A stretch of 39,163 bases of DNA, from contig CANUDF010000007.1 in assembly GCA_947857085.1 (NCBI GenBank), forward strand, positions 1 through 39,163. Reading direction: 5' to 3'. A program made the translations under genes and the position numbers. The first letter of the stretch is position 1. Each line of letters begins with the position of its first letter. Shown here one piece after another: positions 8,411 through 16,841 of the stretch. Under the pieces are notes generated by a model. That model did not search any database. It was not told the origin of the DNA and saw only the letters and a program-made list of their open reading frames with translations. This DNA is from Candidatus Gastranaerophilales bacterium (GTDB lineage: Bacteria > Cyanobacteriota > Vampirovibrionia > Gastranaerophilales > Gastranaerophilaceae).

Positions 8411-9190
8411 ATGGAAAGAATACAATTAAAAACGGGAGTTTATTATTTTAAAGGGCAAAGTTCTGAAATCAAACCCAAAAAAGAAAACGGAACACATCTA
8501 TTAGATACTTCTGGTAAGAAAGTAGCAGCAGGTGCAGGATTACTAACCTTAATTACTGTTGCAGGGATAAAAGGCAAATCAATAACTAAAGCTATAAAGA
8601 AGGGTTTTAATAATATATTTAACAAAGGTGTTCAACCTAACTCAAAAACAGAAAAGGGTATGGCTGAGTCTATTCCTCAAGTCAAAAAGTTTATATTAAC
8701 TGAGCCAACGTTTACCTGTGGAGAAGAAAACCCGATTCAGTTTGCTAAAGAAAAAGATGCTTACCTGAAAAGTATTTGGGAAGACACAATTTTCCCAATG
8801 GATGTAGAAAAGAATGTTGCAGGTCTCAAAGCAATAGAAAAATATGGTACGATGCAGCATATTGAAAAGTTACCATTTGAATATTCGATGTCAAAGGATG
8901 ATAAAATAATCGAAGCATTTACAAAAGTAGTAGCTAAACTGGGTGAACCTGAGGATATACATTATTTTCTTTTCCCCTTAAAATATTCTAAAAATTCTGA
9001 TACAAAAATTGAAGTTTTATATTTAGCCAAAGAACTTTTAATGAAGGGAAAGTTGAAAACATTTTCAAGGAATACTTATAGTGGTTTAAAAGAAGCAGTT
9101 GAAACGCATACAAATCATACTAATGAACAAGTTTCTCGTTTAGCAAAAGAAGTATTAGAGATCTTACCTAAAAAGTATTTTAGTAAATAA
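8411..9190 (+). CDS. HEAT-like alpha-helical protein with N-terminal FKG motif
   Basis: I do not recognise this family. An upstream in-frame ATG exists at 8399, but GGAG at 8401-8404 lies 6 nt before the ATG at 8411, so I choose the latter (259 residues). The N-terminus reads ERIQLKTGVYYFKGQ, with the same hxFKG signature as both neighbours. Residues 38-53 (VAAGAGLLTLITVAGI) are hydrophobic and could be a membrane segment. The C-terminal 150 residues are helical, with an IEKYGTMQHIEKLPF...IIEAFTKVVAKLGEPEDIHYF pattern that looks like HEAT/armadillo repeats, usual in protein-binding scaffolds. It lies 74 nt after the tandem AAA+ frame and 19 nt before a second AAA+ gene, so it may be an adaptor or partner of these ATPases; that is inference from position. 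Confidence 0.75.
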   Translation: MERIQLKTGVYYFKGQSSEIKPKKENGTHLLDTSGKKVAAGAGLLTLITVAGIKGKSITKAIKKGFNNIFNKGVQPNSKTEKGMAESIPQVKKFILTEPTFTCGEENPIQFAKEKDAYLKSIWEDTIFPMDVEKNVAGLKAIEKYGTMQHIEKLPFEYSMSKDDKIIEAFTKVVAKLGEPEDIHYFLFPLKYSKNSDTKIEVLYLAKELLMKGKLKTFSRNTYSGLKEAVETHTNHTNEQVSRLAKEVLEILPKKYFSK

Positions 9191-9209
9191 TTATAAAGGA
9201 GAAATAAAA

Positions 9210-10694
9210 ATGAAATTGATACTTCAACCGTTAAATATTACAACCAACGGTATACAAAATATAAAATTAAAATCTGTAATGCAGCAAAATAACTTTTCGC
9301 AGATAACCAGGTTATCAAATTTTCCTATGGGTTATTCAAATATATCTTTCAAAGGTAATGATGATACACCGCATAATAAAAACGTTATAGCAAAGAGTGA
9401 AAAGGAACTTTCTATAGAAGATAAACTGAAGATTCAATCAAAATATCTTTGGGGGGTGAATTGGGATGAAGAAGAAGCAGAACAACGATATAAAAATGAT
9501 GCGGATAATGAAATTACAATAAGGAATAAAGCCGCTTTATTCGGTTTGAGAAAATCTACAAAATTGCGAATAAAAGAAAGTTACAGACAAAAATTTCTTG
9601 CAGAAAAGGCAGAGGCAAAAGCAGCTAAAGATTTGGCATATATATATCCTCTCACAATAGGTATAATAACAGATGTAAAAGCACTGTCAGTTGCTGAAAA
9701 TTTTAAAAATAGACCTACCAGTATGGATAAAAATATTGCAGGTTATAAACAGGAGAAAGAATATTTAAGACGGGTTTTTATTGATGTAATCGCGTTAGAA
9801 AAAACAGGAAAAGATGTGAAGGTACCTAATGGTTTACTTTTGCATGGACCTACAGGTTGCGGCAAAACTGTTATTGCACGAGCTTTAGCCGAAGAAACCG
9901 GATGTGAAATCTTTGATTTACCTACAGGGACAAAAGTTGATCTTTTCAAAGAAATAATACTTGAACAATTGAACGAAGCAAAAGAGAGATATTTGTCCGA
10001 TGGTAAAAGAACTATTATTATTATTAATGAACTGGAAAATTATTTAGATGAAAGTATTGAAAATAAAGCGAATCTCTCTTCAATGAAAGGCATTCTTGAT
10101 TTCTGTGCGGATAAACCATCTAAAGGTAAAAGGGACGGAAGATACGGTACTACTTTTATCTTTACTACAAATCATCCTTCAATGGTTGATACAGATTTAT
10201 ACCTGCGACCAGAAAAAATTCAATTGAAAATAAAATTAATGCCTCCTGAAGGTGAGAATTTTGAGAAAGTTTTCAGGCATTATGTAGAAATAGCTAAAAA
10301 AACTGTTGATGATGAAATAACAAAAGGGCGTAATTTAAAACCGATTTCTGCTGAGTTGCCCTATAGTACTATTGCAAAATATCGTGCACCGTCAAAAGAA
10401 AAAGGTGCAATTAGTTGTGCAAAACTGAAAGAAATAGCTGAAAATGCAACACAAAAATATCTTATGAGTGAAAATAAAAGTGAATTTATAACTTTGCTTA
10501 GAGAGGGATTGCAGGAAAAAAGAGATATTACACCTGCAAAACTGGCTACATACAACAATGAGCTAGAAGCTATTCAGGGGAAAGCTCTCTCAAGGCTTGA
10601 AGAACTTCGTGAAGCAAGAGACATGGGAATTATAACACATGATGAGTTATTAGAGCTCATTGAACTTGAAGAAATGTTATCAGATAAGGAATAA
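9210..10694 (+). CDS. AAA+ ATPase with N-terminal FKG motif and helical C-terminal extension
   Basis: The ribosome site AAAGGAG before ATG 9210 is good. After a polar leader comes SNISFKGNDD (motif 45-49), the third such motif in three consecutive genes. Residues about 85-145 are charged and helical. A single AAA+ module follows: Walker A GPTGCGKT (213-220), then IIIINELEN (269-277), where Asn replaces the usual Walker B Asp but the catalytic Glu is kept, and FTTNHP as sensor 1. The position of the arginine finger (LRPEKIQ) looks degenerate. The last ~120 residues are helical and Glu/Lys-rich. The closest general resemblance is to single-module AAA ATPases acting on protein substrates; the substrate is unknown. 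It is 19 nt from the preceding gene, probably the same operon. Confidence 0.85.
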   Translation: MKLILQPLNITTNGIQNIKLKSVMQQNNFSQITRLSNFPMGYSNISFKGNDDTPHNKNVIAKSEKELSIEDKLKIQSKYLWGVNWDEEEAEQRYKNDADNEITIRNKAALFGLRKSTKLRIKESYRQKFLAEKAEAKAAKDLAYIYPLTIGIITDVKALSVAENFKNRPTSMDKNIAGYKQEKEYLRRVFIDVIALEKTGKDVKVPNGLLLHGPTGCGKTVIARALAEETGCEIFDLPTGTKVDLFKEIILEQLNEAKERYLSDGKRTIIIINELENYLDESIENKANLSSMKGILDFCADKPSKGKRDGRYGTTFIFTTNHPSMVDTDLYLRPEKIQLKIKLMPPEGENFEKVFRHYVEIAKKTVDDEITKGRNLKPISAELPYSTIAKYRAPSKEKGAISCAKLKEIAENATQKYLMSENKSEFITLLREGLQEKRDITPAKLATYNNELEAIQGKALSRLEELREARDMGIITHDELLELIELEEMLSDKE

Positions 10695-10696
10695 AA

Positions 10697-10727
10697 TAAA
10701 AACGGACCCTCCCTCAAAGAACGTCCG
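10697..10727 (-). terminator. Terminator of the cobO-like gene
   Basis: On the minus strand CGGAC ... GTCCG pairs across a 15-nt loop and is followed by TTTTTATTTT. It lies 40 nt past the stop of the gene ending at 10767. The stem is short; in the plus direction there is no good T-run. Confidence 0.55.
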
Positions 10728-10766
10728 GTATTTCATTTCTGAAACAAAAAGGATTTACATTAAAAT

Positions 10767-11300
10767 TTAATATTCAATGCCCTGTCTTGCCATAACACCC
10801 ATATCAAAGTAATGTTTGATAGGTTTCATTTCCGTAACAAGGTGTGCCATAGCCTTAAGCTCAGGGTGAGCGTAACGGCCCGTTAAAACTATTTCAAGGT
10901 TTTCCGGTTTGTTAAGAAGTGCTTCTTTAACATCAGAAACCTTAATCATATTCATAGCAGTGCAAATATTAATTTCATCTAAAATGATTAATTGATATTC
11001 ACCTGATTGAATTGCTTTTTTAGCAAATTCCCAGCCTTTTTTAGCTTCTTTGTAATCGTCCATACATACATTGTGAGAATAACATACTCTGTCCATGCCA
11101 AACTGAACAACATCAAGATTTGGCAAAAATTTTGATGAAGAAACAATCTCACCGTATGAAGTTGCACTGTCACCTTTTGTGAACTGAATAATAAGAACTT
11201 TCCAGCCATGTCCCAGAGCTCTTAATGCTAAGCCCAATGATGCTGTTGTCTTTCCTTTTCCGTCTCCCGTGTAGATTTGTATGTATCCATGTTGTAACAC
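10767..11300 (-). CDS. cobO: Cob(I)yrinic acid a,c-diamide adenosyltransferase, CobO/BtuR family (copy 1)
   Basis: This enzyme transfers the 5'-deoxyadenosyl group of ATP to the cobalt of a corrinoid to make adenosylcobalamin or its precursors. The P-loop TGDGKGKTTAS follows HGYIQIY at the N-terminus, and ALRALGHGWKVLIIQFTKG, IILDEIN and the family C-terminus PIKHYFDMGVMARQGIEY are all present; 177 residues is a normal length. The start is GTG (11298-11300), with GGAG 7 nt upstream. No cobalamin riboswitch box is visible upstream and no other corrinoid gene is nearby, so it may serve salvage. A second, divergent copy lies at 18460-19038. Confidence 0.95.
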   Translation of the reverse strand: MLQHGYIQIYTGDGKGKTTASLGLALRALGHGWKVLIIQFTKGDSATSYGEIVSSSKFLPNLDVVQFGMDRVCYSHNVCMDDYKEAKKGWEFAKKAIQSGEYQLIILDEINICTAMNMIKVSDVKEALLNKPENLEIVLTGRYAHPELKAMAHLVTEMKPIKHYFDMGVMARQGIEY

Positions 11301-11702
11301 TGCCTGTCTCCTCTAAATGCTAAAAGACTACAAAACCTATCCATATTTTAAACGATTTTTTAATTGATTTAATCGTTCTTTGGATGGATTAGTTGCGGAG
11401 TAAATAGAAGCAAAACCCCTTTTGTTTCTAATAAACTTCCCAAATCTCCATTCCCGGATTTGTATATTTATCATAGGATAAATTTAAAAAAAATAAAGTA
11501 GTTTTCAGTCAGGCATGCCAAACTCTTTACATAATATTTTTTAACAAATCCAGAGATAGTTATTTGGTGTGAATTTTCGCTTGAAAAGAGTGTCTGATAA
11601 ATTTTTACAATAAAATACTTAATCTATCTTAAAAATCTATTGCAAAATTGTGAATAAGTCTTGAGCAGATAGTTACAGATGTTTTGTTGATGTGAATTTT
11701 TT

Positions 11703-11731
11703 TTAACATTTATGTAAAGAATCTGTATATT
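11703..11731 (+). promoter_or_regulatory. Probable sigma-70-type promoter of the coiled-coil gene
   Basis: TTAACA (-35), a 17-nt spacer and TATATT (-10) point toward the gene at 11887 and predict a leader of roughly 150 nt. Confidence 0.5.
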
Positions 11732-11845
11732 ATGGGAATAATACAAATGGGGTCGAAATTGGGAAACTTCATGTGCTGCATGTGTTTTAGCATGTTAACT
11801 TTTGTTACAAATCTCTAAACATGTGAAATCGGAGGATTGCTCAAG

Positions 11846-11870
11846 TTTTTATATATTTAAGATATAAAAA
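11846..11870 (+). promoter_or_regulatory. Inverted repeat upstream of the coiled-coil gene (operator or mRNA hairpin)
   Basis: Perfect 9-bp arms TTTTTATAT/ATATAAAAA are separated by 7 nt and lie 17 nt before the start codon. The same two arms occur, with a 9-nt spacer, before the gene at 21056. Confidence 0.55.
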
Positions 11871-11886
11871 ACGAGAGAGCAGATAT

Positions 11887-13560
11887 ATGGTTACACCAGG
11901 TATTCCAAAACCCAAAATATCTTTAACTGATGTACGAAATAGTTCATCAGGTAAATCTACTACCTCGCTAAGTTTAAGAGCCGGCGGGGAGCTTAAATCT
12001 GCTCAAAAAGTAAGTGTATTCACACGTCCATTAGGCAGAAGCAGTCATTCTTCAGGATGGGTTCCTGCACAACGCGTATTTAATCCTTACGATACACAAA
12101 CAAATTATGCCAATAAGATTGCACGCATGCGTGCAGATGCAAACAGATATGCCGGAGTTTATAATATGCGGCCTAATTATCAGTCTGGAACGGTTGTATA
12201 TAGCGGTTCAGGCAGTAACGCTATGGATGCAGCTATGGGTGTCCAACTCGGTATGAAGGCTGCACAGTCAGCATTTGGTTTGTTAAATCACTTGGGCGTA
12301 TTTGGAAATAATGATTCTCAGGTCGGAGCAACTTTAAATTCAAGTGTAGGTAATGCACCTGCGACAATGAAGAGCGTTAGTAACAAAGTTGATACAGCCA
12401 GTACTTTGAATGGCACGGGAGCATCTTCTATTGACAATATGAGGAGTGCGGAAAATTCAGTTTCGTTAAGGACTGCAATAGATTCAGCAAATACTAATGC
12501 TTCAGCATTATCATCGGAAATAACAACATTACAAAATGAATTGCCTTCATTGAAAGAGGCAGCAACTAAGGCAGAAACTCAGATAAAACAATTAGAAACT
12601 GACATAAAAACTAAAGAACAAGATGTTAAGACAAAAGAACAAGATGTAAAAAATAAAGAAAATTCAGTCAAATCTTATGAGTCAAAACTTGACAGCGCTG
12701 AAATGAAATTGAGAAACATGGATACTGCATACAATACAGCTTGTGAAACATATTCATCTGCACAGGCCGCAACACGAAGTGCAGAAGCAACTTTAGCTGC
12801 GACACCAGAAACTATTCCTGGACCAGATGGTACCCCTGTTGACAATCCTGCGTATGCGAAAGCAAAGGAAGCTGTAGAGACGGCTAAAGAAAAAGAACAG
12901 GAAGCACTGAAAGCTAAAGAGGAGGCATTTAATAATTTAAATGAGGCTCAAGATGGTGTTAAGACTGCTAAACAAGAGGTTAATGATGCTAAAAAGAAAT
13001 TAGAGACAGCAGAGGCACAATTAAAAACATCTAATGAAGAACTGGAAAAAGCAAAAACAGAATTAGAAACTTTAGAACAACAAAAAGCTGAACAAGAGGG
13101 TATTGTTGAAAAATATGAAACTGCTGAGAAAAATTTAGAATCTAAAAAAGATGAGTTGGAAAAACTTAATAATGAAATAACAAAACAACAAGAAAGGCTG
13201 GCTAAACTAGAAAAAGAAGAACAAGAAGATGTTAATAACCTAAATAGTAAAATAGATAAAAAGTTTGATAAAATTCAGGATAGAACAGAGAAAATGGATG
13301 AATCTGACGGTATGTCACGAAGAGAAAATCGACTTGTAAGACGAAATAACAGAACAAATGACCAAATAAGCTCATTAATTAATGACAGAAATTCCGCGCA
13401 GGATATTTTAAATAATTCTAAAGATGCAGCCATAGATGATGCTAAAGAAAAATCAACAACAACTTACAAAGGCATAGAACTGAAATATGATGCAAGCACA
13501 AAAATGTTTACATACAATGGCAAGCAGTATAGCGAAGATGAAATAAAAACAGCACTGTAA
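11887..13560 (+). CDS. Large coiled-coil protein of unknown function
   Basis: I do not recognise a family. The first ~130 residues are Ser/Gly/Asn-rich and of low complexity (VTPGIPKPKISLTDVRN..., VVYSGSGSNAMDAAMGVQL). Residues ~195-505 form long heptad-patterned helices rich in Lys, Glu, Ala and Thr, with short tandem repeats (KTKEQDV, KTKEQDV, KNKENSV). A proline-rich break (ATPETIPGPDGTPVDNPAYAKAKEA) splits two coiled-coil blocks, which suggests an antiparallel hairpin. The C-terminal 30 residues (TTYKGIELKYDASTKMFTYNGKQYSEDE) are beta-like. No signal peptide or membrane segment is visible. It is monocistronic, with a promoter and inverted repeat upstream and a strong terminator downstream. 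The layout suggests a structural or non-classically secreted protein; this is inference. Confidence 0.8.
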   Translation: MVTPGIPKPKISLTDVRNSSSGKSTTSLSLRAGGELKSAQKVSVFTRPLGRSSHSSGWVPAQRVFNPYDTQTNYANKIARMRADANRYAGVYNMRPNYQSGTVVYSGSGSNAMDAAMGVQLGMKAAQSAFGLLNHLGVFGNNDSQVGATLNSSVGNAPATMKSVSNKVDTASTLNGTGASSIDNMRSAENSVSLRTAIDSANTNASALSSEITTLQNELPSLKEAATKAETQIKQLETDIKTKEQDVKTKEQDVKNKENSVKSYESKLDSAEMKLRNMDTAYNTACETYSSAQAATRSAEATLAATPETIPGPDGTPVDNPAYAKAKEAVETAKEKEQEALKAKEEAFNNLNEAQDGVKTAKQEVNDAKKKLETAEAQLKTSNEELEKAKTELETLEQQKAEQEGIVEKYETAEKNLESKKDELEKLNNEITKQQERLAKLEKEEQEDVNNLNSKIDKKFDKIQDRTEKMDESDGMSRRENRLVRRNNRTNDQISSLINDRNSAQDILNNSKDAAIDDAKEKSTTTYKGIELKYDASTKMFTYNGKQYSEDEIKTAL

Positions 13561-13650
13561 TAATTTTGTAAAGTTAGATTTATTTACATAAGGCTTTACA
13601 ATTAAGGCAGCTTATATTATAATATTCATATAGCAGTATTGCAAAAGACA

Positions 13651-13680
13651 AAAGAACGGGTACCCCCGTTCTTTTTCTTT
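13651..13680 (+). terminator. Rho-independent terminator after the coiled-coil gene
   Basis: A 10-bp perfect stem AAAGAACGGG/CCCGTTCTTT with a TACC loop is followed by TTCTTTC. It separates the gene ending at 13560 from rimP. Confidence 0.85.
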
Positions 13681-13698
13681 CAGGAAAGGTAGTGTGTT

Positions 13699-14184
13699 AT
13701 GGCAAAACAGGATATTAACAGGCATGAAATTATAGAAAAAATTACCCCGTTAATCGAAAATACCGCCATGCGTTTTAATACCATACCTATTGAAATAGAT
13801 TTTTCCAAAGAAAATCACAGATGGTTTTTACGCATATTTTTATATTCAAAAGAGAGGGATATTACTCTTGATGATTGCGAAAACGTAACAAGAAGCCTTA
13901 GTGATTTTTTAGATGAGCTTATTCCTGTTAAATATTATCTGGAAGTTTCATCTCCGGGGTTGGAAAGAAAGTTTAAATCTGAAAAAGAATTTATTATCTT
14001 TAAAGGTAAAAGAGTAAGCATAAAACTTAAAAATCCTATAGAAGGGGAAACAGAAAAAGTATTTAAAGGCGAAATCCTTGACTATGACACAAATACAGGA
14101 CTGAAATTCTTCAGGTTTGATGACGGAATTGAACTTTTGATACCTAAAGAAAATATTCAATCAGCCAAACTTTATATAGATTAA
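13699..14184 (+). CDS. rimP: Ribosome maturation factor RimP
   Basis: RimP assists maturation of the 30S subunit. The two-domain layout is clear: an alpha/beta N-terminal domain (EIIEKITPLIENTAM... with the conserved LDDCENVTRSLSDFLDE and YYLEVSSPGLERKFKSEKEF), then an SH3-like barrel (FKGKRVSIKLK...FKGEILDYDTNTGLKF) ending in IPKENIQSAKLYID. The 161 residues are normal. AGGAAAGG precedes the ATG. It lies 23 nt before nusA in the widely conserved rimP-nusA pair. Confidence 0.96.
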   Translation: MAKQDINRHEIIEKITPLIENTAMRFNTIPIEIDFSKENHRWFLRIFLYSKERDITLDDCENVTRSLSDFLDELIPVKYYLEVSSPGLERKFKSEKEFIIFKGKRVSIKLKNPIEGETEKVFKGEILDYDTNTGLKFFRFDDGIELLIPKENIQSAKLYID

Positions 14185-14207
14185 TTTATAATGAAAGGAA
14201 GATAAAA

Positions 14208-15440
14208 ATGATTAAAATCGGAACAGCATTATTTGAAGCGTGCGAACAGCTGGAAAGAGAAAGAGGAATTTCAAAAGAAGTTCTTATTGCATCTCTTTGC
14301 GATGCTATGGTTGCTGCTTACAAAAAGCATATGCGTACAAAAGAAGCAGTAAATATTGAAGCTATTCTTGACGAACAGTCCGGCGAAATCGGTGTGTTCA
14401 GTACAAAACTTGTTGTTAACGAAGTTGAGGATCCGGAAACTCAAATTTCTTTAGCTGATGCAAAAGAAATTGATGAAGATGTTGAACTTGATGACGAAGT
14501 TAAAATTGAAGTTACACCCGAACAATTCGGACGTATTGCAGCTCAATCTGCTAAACAGGTTATTACGCAGCGTATAAGAGAAGCTGAAAGAAACCTTGTT
14601 TTACAAGAGTTTATGGATAAAAAAGGCACGTTGACAACGGGTATTATCCAGCGTGTAGAAAACAGAAACGTTATTGTTAATATCGGCAAAACTGATGCAA
14701 TTATGCCTCAAAAAGAACAAATTCCAGGTGAATATTATAAACCCGGTAACAGAATAAGAGTATTTGTTCTTAACGTAAAAGAAACAACAAGACTTCCTCA
14801 AGTAATTGTTTCTCATGCTCATGCCGAAATTGTCAGAGAGTTATTTGAACTTGAAGTTCCTGAAATTGAAGACGGAATTGTTGAAATTAAATCAATTTCC
14901 CGTGAAGCAGGGTACAGAACAAAAATTGCTGTATGGTCAAATGACCCTGAAGTTGATAGTGTAGGTGCCTGCATCGGACCTAGAGGAAGCCGTATCCAGA
15001 CAATTGTCGGTGAACTTAAAAATGAAAAAATAGATATCGTAAGATATTCTGAAGATCCTGTTGAATACATTGTTAACGCTTTATCTCCGGCAAGAGTTGT
15101 TTCTGTTGATATTCTGGCAGATGACGAATACGCTCATGAAGCAATGGTTGTTGTTCCTGATGACCAGTTGTCTCTTGCAATCGGCAGAGAAGGTCAAAAT
15201 GTAAGACTTGCACACAAGCTTACCGGTTGGAAAATCGATATTAAGAGTGTTTCTCAAATGGAAAAAGCTGAAGCACAAAGCTTTGAAGATAATTATTCAG
15301 ATGAAGAAGCTGATGAAACACCTATGATTGACGAAGAAGAACTTCAACAGGAAATTGAAGAAGAAATGAACCAGCAGGCTTATGACGAGGAAGATTTAGC
15401 TCAGGAAGAAGTTGTAGAAGAAGAAACTCCTGAAGAATAA
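14208..15440 (+). CDS. nusA: Transcription termination/antitermination factor NusA
   Basis: NusA binds RNA polymerase and nascent RNA to modulate pausing, termination and antitermination. Domains in order: N-terminal polymerase-binding domain (1-125), S1 domain (about 135-200, TLTTGIIQRVENRNVIVNIGKTDA), KH1 (GYRTKIAVWSND...GACIGPRGSRIQTI) and KH2 (VPDDQLSLAIGREGQNVRLAHKLTGWKIDI). The tail (~345-410) is strongly acidic in place of the extra C-terminal repeats of E. coli NusA; length 410. GGAAG precedes the ATG. Unlike the usual nusA-ylxR-infB order, the next gene is tuf, with its own promoter. Confidence 0.97.
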   Translation: MIKIGTALFEACEQLERERGISKEVLIASLCDAMVAAYKKHMRTKEAVNIEAILDEQSGEIGVFSTKLVVNEVEDPETQISLADAKEIDEDVELDDEVKIEVTPEQFGRIAAQSAKQVITQRIREAERNLVLQEFMDKKGTLTTGIIQRVENRNVIVNIGKTDAIMPQKEQIPGEYYKPGNRIRVFVLNVKETTRLPQVIVSHAHAEIVRELFELEVPEIEDGIVEIKSISREAGYRTKIAVWSNDPEVDSVGACIGPRGSRIQTIVGELKNEKIDIVRYSEDPVEYIVNALSPARVVSVDILADDEYAHEAMVVVPDDQLSLAIGREGQNVRLAHKLTGWKIDIKSVSQMEKAEAQSFEDNYSDEEADETPMIDEEELQQEIEEEMNQQAYDEEDLAQEEVVEEETPEE

Positions 15441-15460
15441 TTCAACCCTTAAAAAGCTTG

Positions 15461-15491
15461 TTGACAAAATTATTTGAGCACATATTATAAT
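15461..15491 (+). promoter_or_regulatory. Promoter of tuf
   Basis: A consensus TTGACA (15461-15466) is followed by overlapping -10 options: TATTAT at a 16-nt spacing or TATAAT at 19 nt. It lies in the 108-nt gap between nusA and tuf. A short inverted repeat (GAGATTAATCTC) overlaps the tuf ribosome site. Confidence 0.7.
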
Positions 15492-15548
15492 AATATGGCA
15501 TAAAAACCAAAATAGTAGTATATAGTAGAAAAAAAGGAGATTAATCTC

Positions 15549-16757
15549 ATGGCACGTGAAAAGTTTGAAAGAACGAAACCGCACGTTAACATTGGTACAG
15601 TAGGCCACGTTGACCACGGTAAAACAACATTGACAGCAGCTATTACAGGTGTTATGGCTGCAGCAGGTAAAGCTCAAGCAAAGAAATTTGATGAAATTGA
15701 CGCTGCTCCTGAAGAAAAAGCAAGAGGTATAACCATCTCTACAGCTCACGTAGAATACGAAACAGATGCAAGACACTATGCGCACGTTGACTGCCCGGGC
15801 CACGCTGACTATGTTAAAAACATGATTACTGGTGCAGCTCAAATGGACGGTGCAATTCTTGTAGTTGCAGCAACTGACGGTGCTATGCCTCAAACTCGTG
15901 AACACATCCTGTTAGCTAGACAGGTTGGTGTTCCTAACTTGGTTGTATTCTTGAACAAATGCGATATGGTTGATGATCCAGAATTGTTAGAATTAGTTGA
16001 AATGGAAGTTAGAGAATTGTTAACTTCTTACGAATTCGACGGTGACAACATTCCGTTCATCCACGGTTCAGCTTTAAAAGCTTTAGAAGCTGTTCAAGCT
16101 AACCCTTCAGTTCAACGCGGTCAAGATCAATGGGTTGACAAAATCTGGGAATTGATGGATGCAGTAGATTCTTACTTCCCAACTCCTGAACGTGATTTAG
16201 ACAAACCATTCTTGATGCCTGTTGAAGACGTATTCTCTATCACAGGTCGTGGTACAGTTGCTACAGGCCGTGTAGAACGTGGTATCGTTAAAGTTGGTGA
16301 TGAAGTTGAATTAGTTGGTCTTGGCGAAACTAAGAAAACAACTGTTACAGGTGTTGAAATGTTCAGAAAACAACTTGATCAAGGTCAAGCTGGTGATAAC
16401 ATTGGTGCTTTACTTCGTGGTATTGATAAAACTGAAATTCAACGCGGTCAAGTACTTGCAAAACCTGGTTCAATTCACCCGCACACTAAATTCACAGCTA
16501 ACGTTTACGTATTGACAAAAGAAGAAGGCGGACGTCACACTCCATTCTTCCCTGGTTACAGACCTCAGTTCTACATCAGAACTACTGACGTAACCGGTTC
16601 AATCAAATTCGACGGTCAAATGGTAATGCCTGGCGATAACGTAGTTATGGAAGTTGAATTGATCGCTCCTGTAGCTATCGAAGAAGGTATGAGATTTGCT
16701 ATCCGTGAAGGCGGACGTACAGTTGGTGCCGGTGTTGTTGACAAAATTATCGAATAA
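15549..16757 (+). CDS. tuf: Translation elongation factor Tu
   Basis: EF-Tu is the GTPase that delivers aminoacyl-tRNA to the ribosome. G motifs are complete: [27 protein letters not shown], followed by the beta-barrel domains ([37 protein letters not shown]). Total length is 402. The insert [20 protein letters not shown] after the G domain is the form I know from cyanobacterial EF-Tu, and is one of the main reasons for placing this genome near Cyanobacteria. Codon choice is visibly biased relative to neighbours (more TTC, AAC, GGT, CGT), as expected for a highly expressed gene. AAAGGAGA precedes the ATG. It stands alone between a strong promoter and a terminator, not in a str operon. Confidence 0.99.
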   Translation: MAREKFERTKPHVNIGTVGHVDHGKTTLTAAITGVMAAAGKAQAKKFDEIDAAPEEKARGITISTAHVEYETDARHYAHVDCPGHADYVKNMITGAAQMDGAILVVAATDGAMPQTREHILLARQVGVPNLVVFLNKCDMVDDPELLELVEMEVRELLTSYEFDGDNIPFIHGSALKALEAVQANPSVQRGQDQWVDKIWELMDAVDSYFPTPERDLDKPFLMPVEDVFSITGRGTVATGRVERGIVKVGDEVELVGLGETKKTTVTGVEMFRKQLDQGQAGDNIGALLRGIDKTEIQRGQVLAKPGSIHPHTKFTANVYVLTKEEGGRHTPFFPGYRPQFYIRTTDVTGSIKFDGQMVMPGDNVVMEVELIAPVAIEEGMRFAIREGGRTVGAGVVDKIIE

Positions 16758-16780
16758 TTTAGACAACATTAGTTAAAGAT

Positions 16781-16819
16781 AAAAAAAGAGGACTTGAATT
16801 TATTTCAGGTCCTTTTTTT
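16781..16819. terminator. Bidirectional terminator after tuf
   Basis: AGGAC ... GTCCT with extra TGAA/TTCA pairing is flanked by a 7-A run and a 7-T run. It serves tuf (+) and the converging ribbon-helix-helix operon (-). Confidence 0.85.
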
Positions 16820-16841
16820 ACATACTTAATATAACCAAAAT

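Larger units (their letters stand above)
11301..11886. other. 586-bp intergenic region between divergent cobO and the coiled-coil gene
   Basis: No convincing long gene is present. On the minus strand the cobO leader can form nested stems (CCATCC with GGATAGG, around AACGAT/ATCGTT) and an upstream imperfect hairpin AGAAACAAAA-GGGG-TTTTGCTTCT. On the plus strand it holds the promoter at 11703-11731 and the inverted repeat at 11846-11870. A 23-codon frame at 11747-11818 (Cys- and Met-rich, MGSKLGNFMCCMCFSMLTFV) starts just after the promoter and could be a leader peptide, but it has no strong ribosome site. I found no tRNA, riboswitch or CRISPR signal. Confidence 0.5.

Noticed and set aside
9451-9457. 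G6 run in the second AAA+ gene as another phase-variable tract
   Set aside because: Six G coding for WG in a continuous frame is too short to be treated as a contingency repeat.
11301-11886. Cobalamin riboswitch ahead of the first cobO
   Set aside because: No GCCACTG-type B12 box is visible on the minus strand; only simple hairpins are present.
15396-15905. 169-codon minus-strand frame over the start of tuf, Cys/Ser/Phe-rich
   Set aside because: It lies wholly antisense to nusA/tuf with composition expected of the complement of a biased gene. It has no ribosome site and no recognisable domain.
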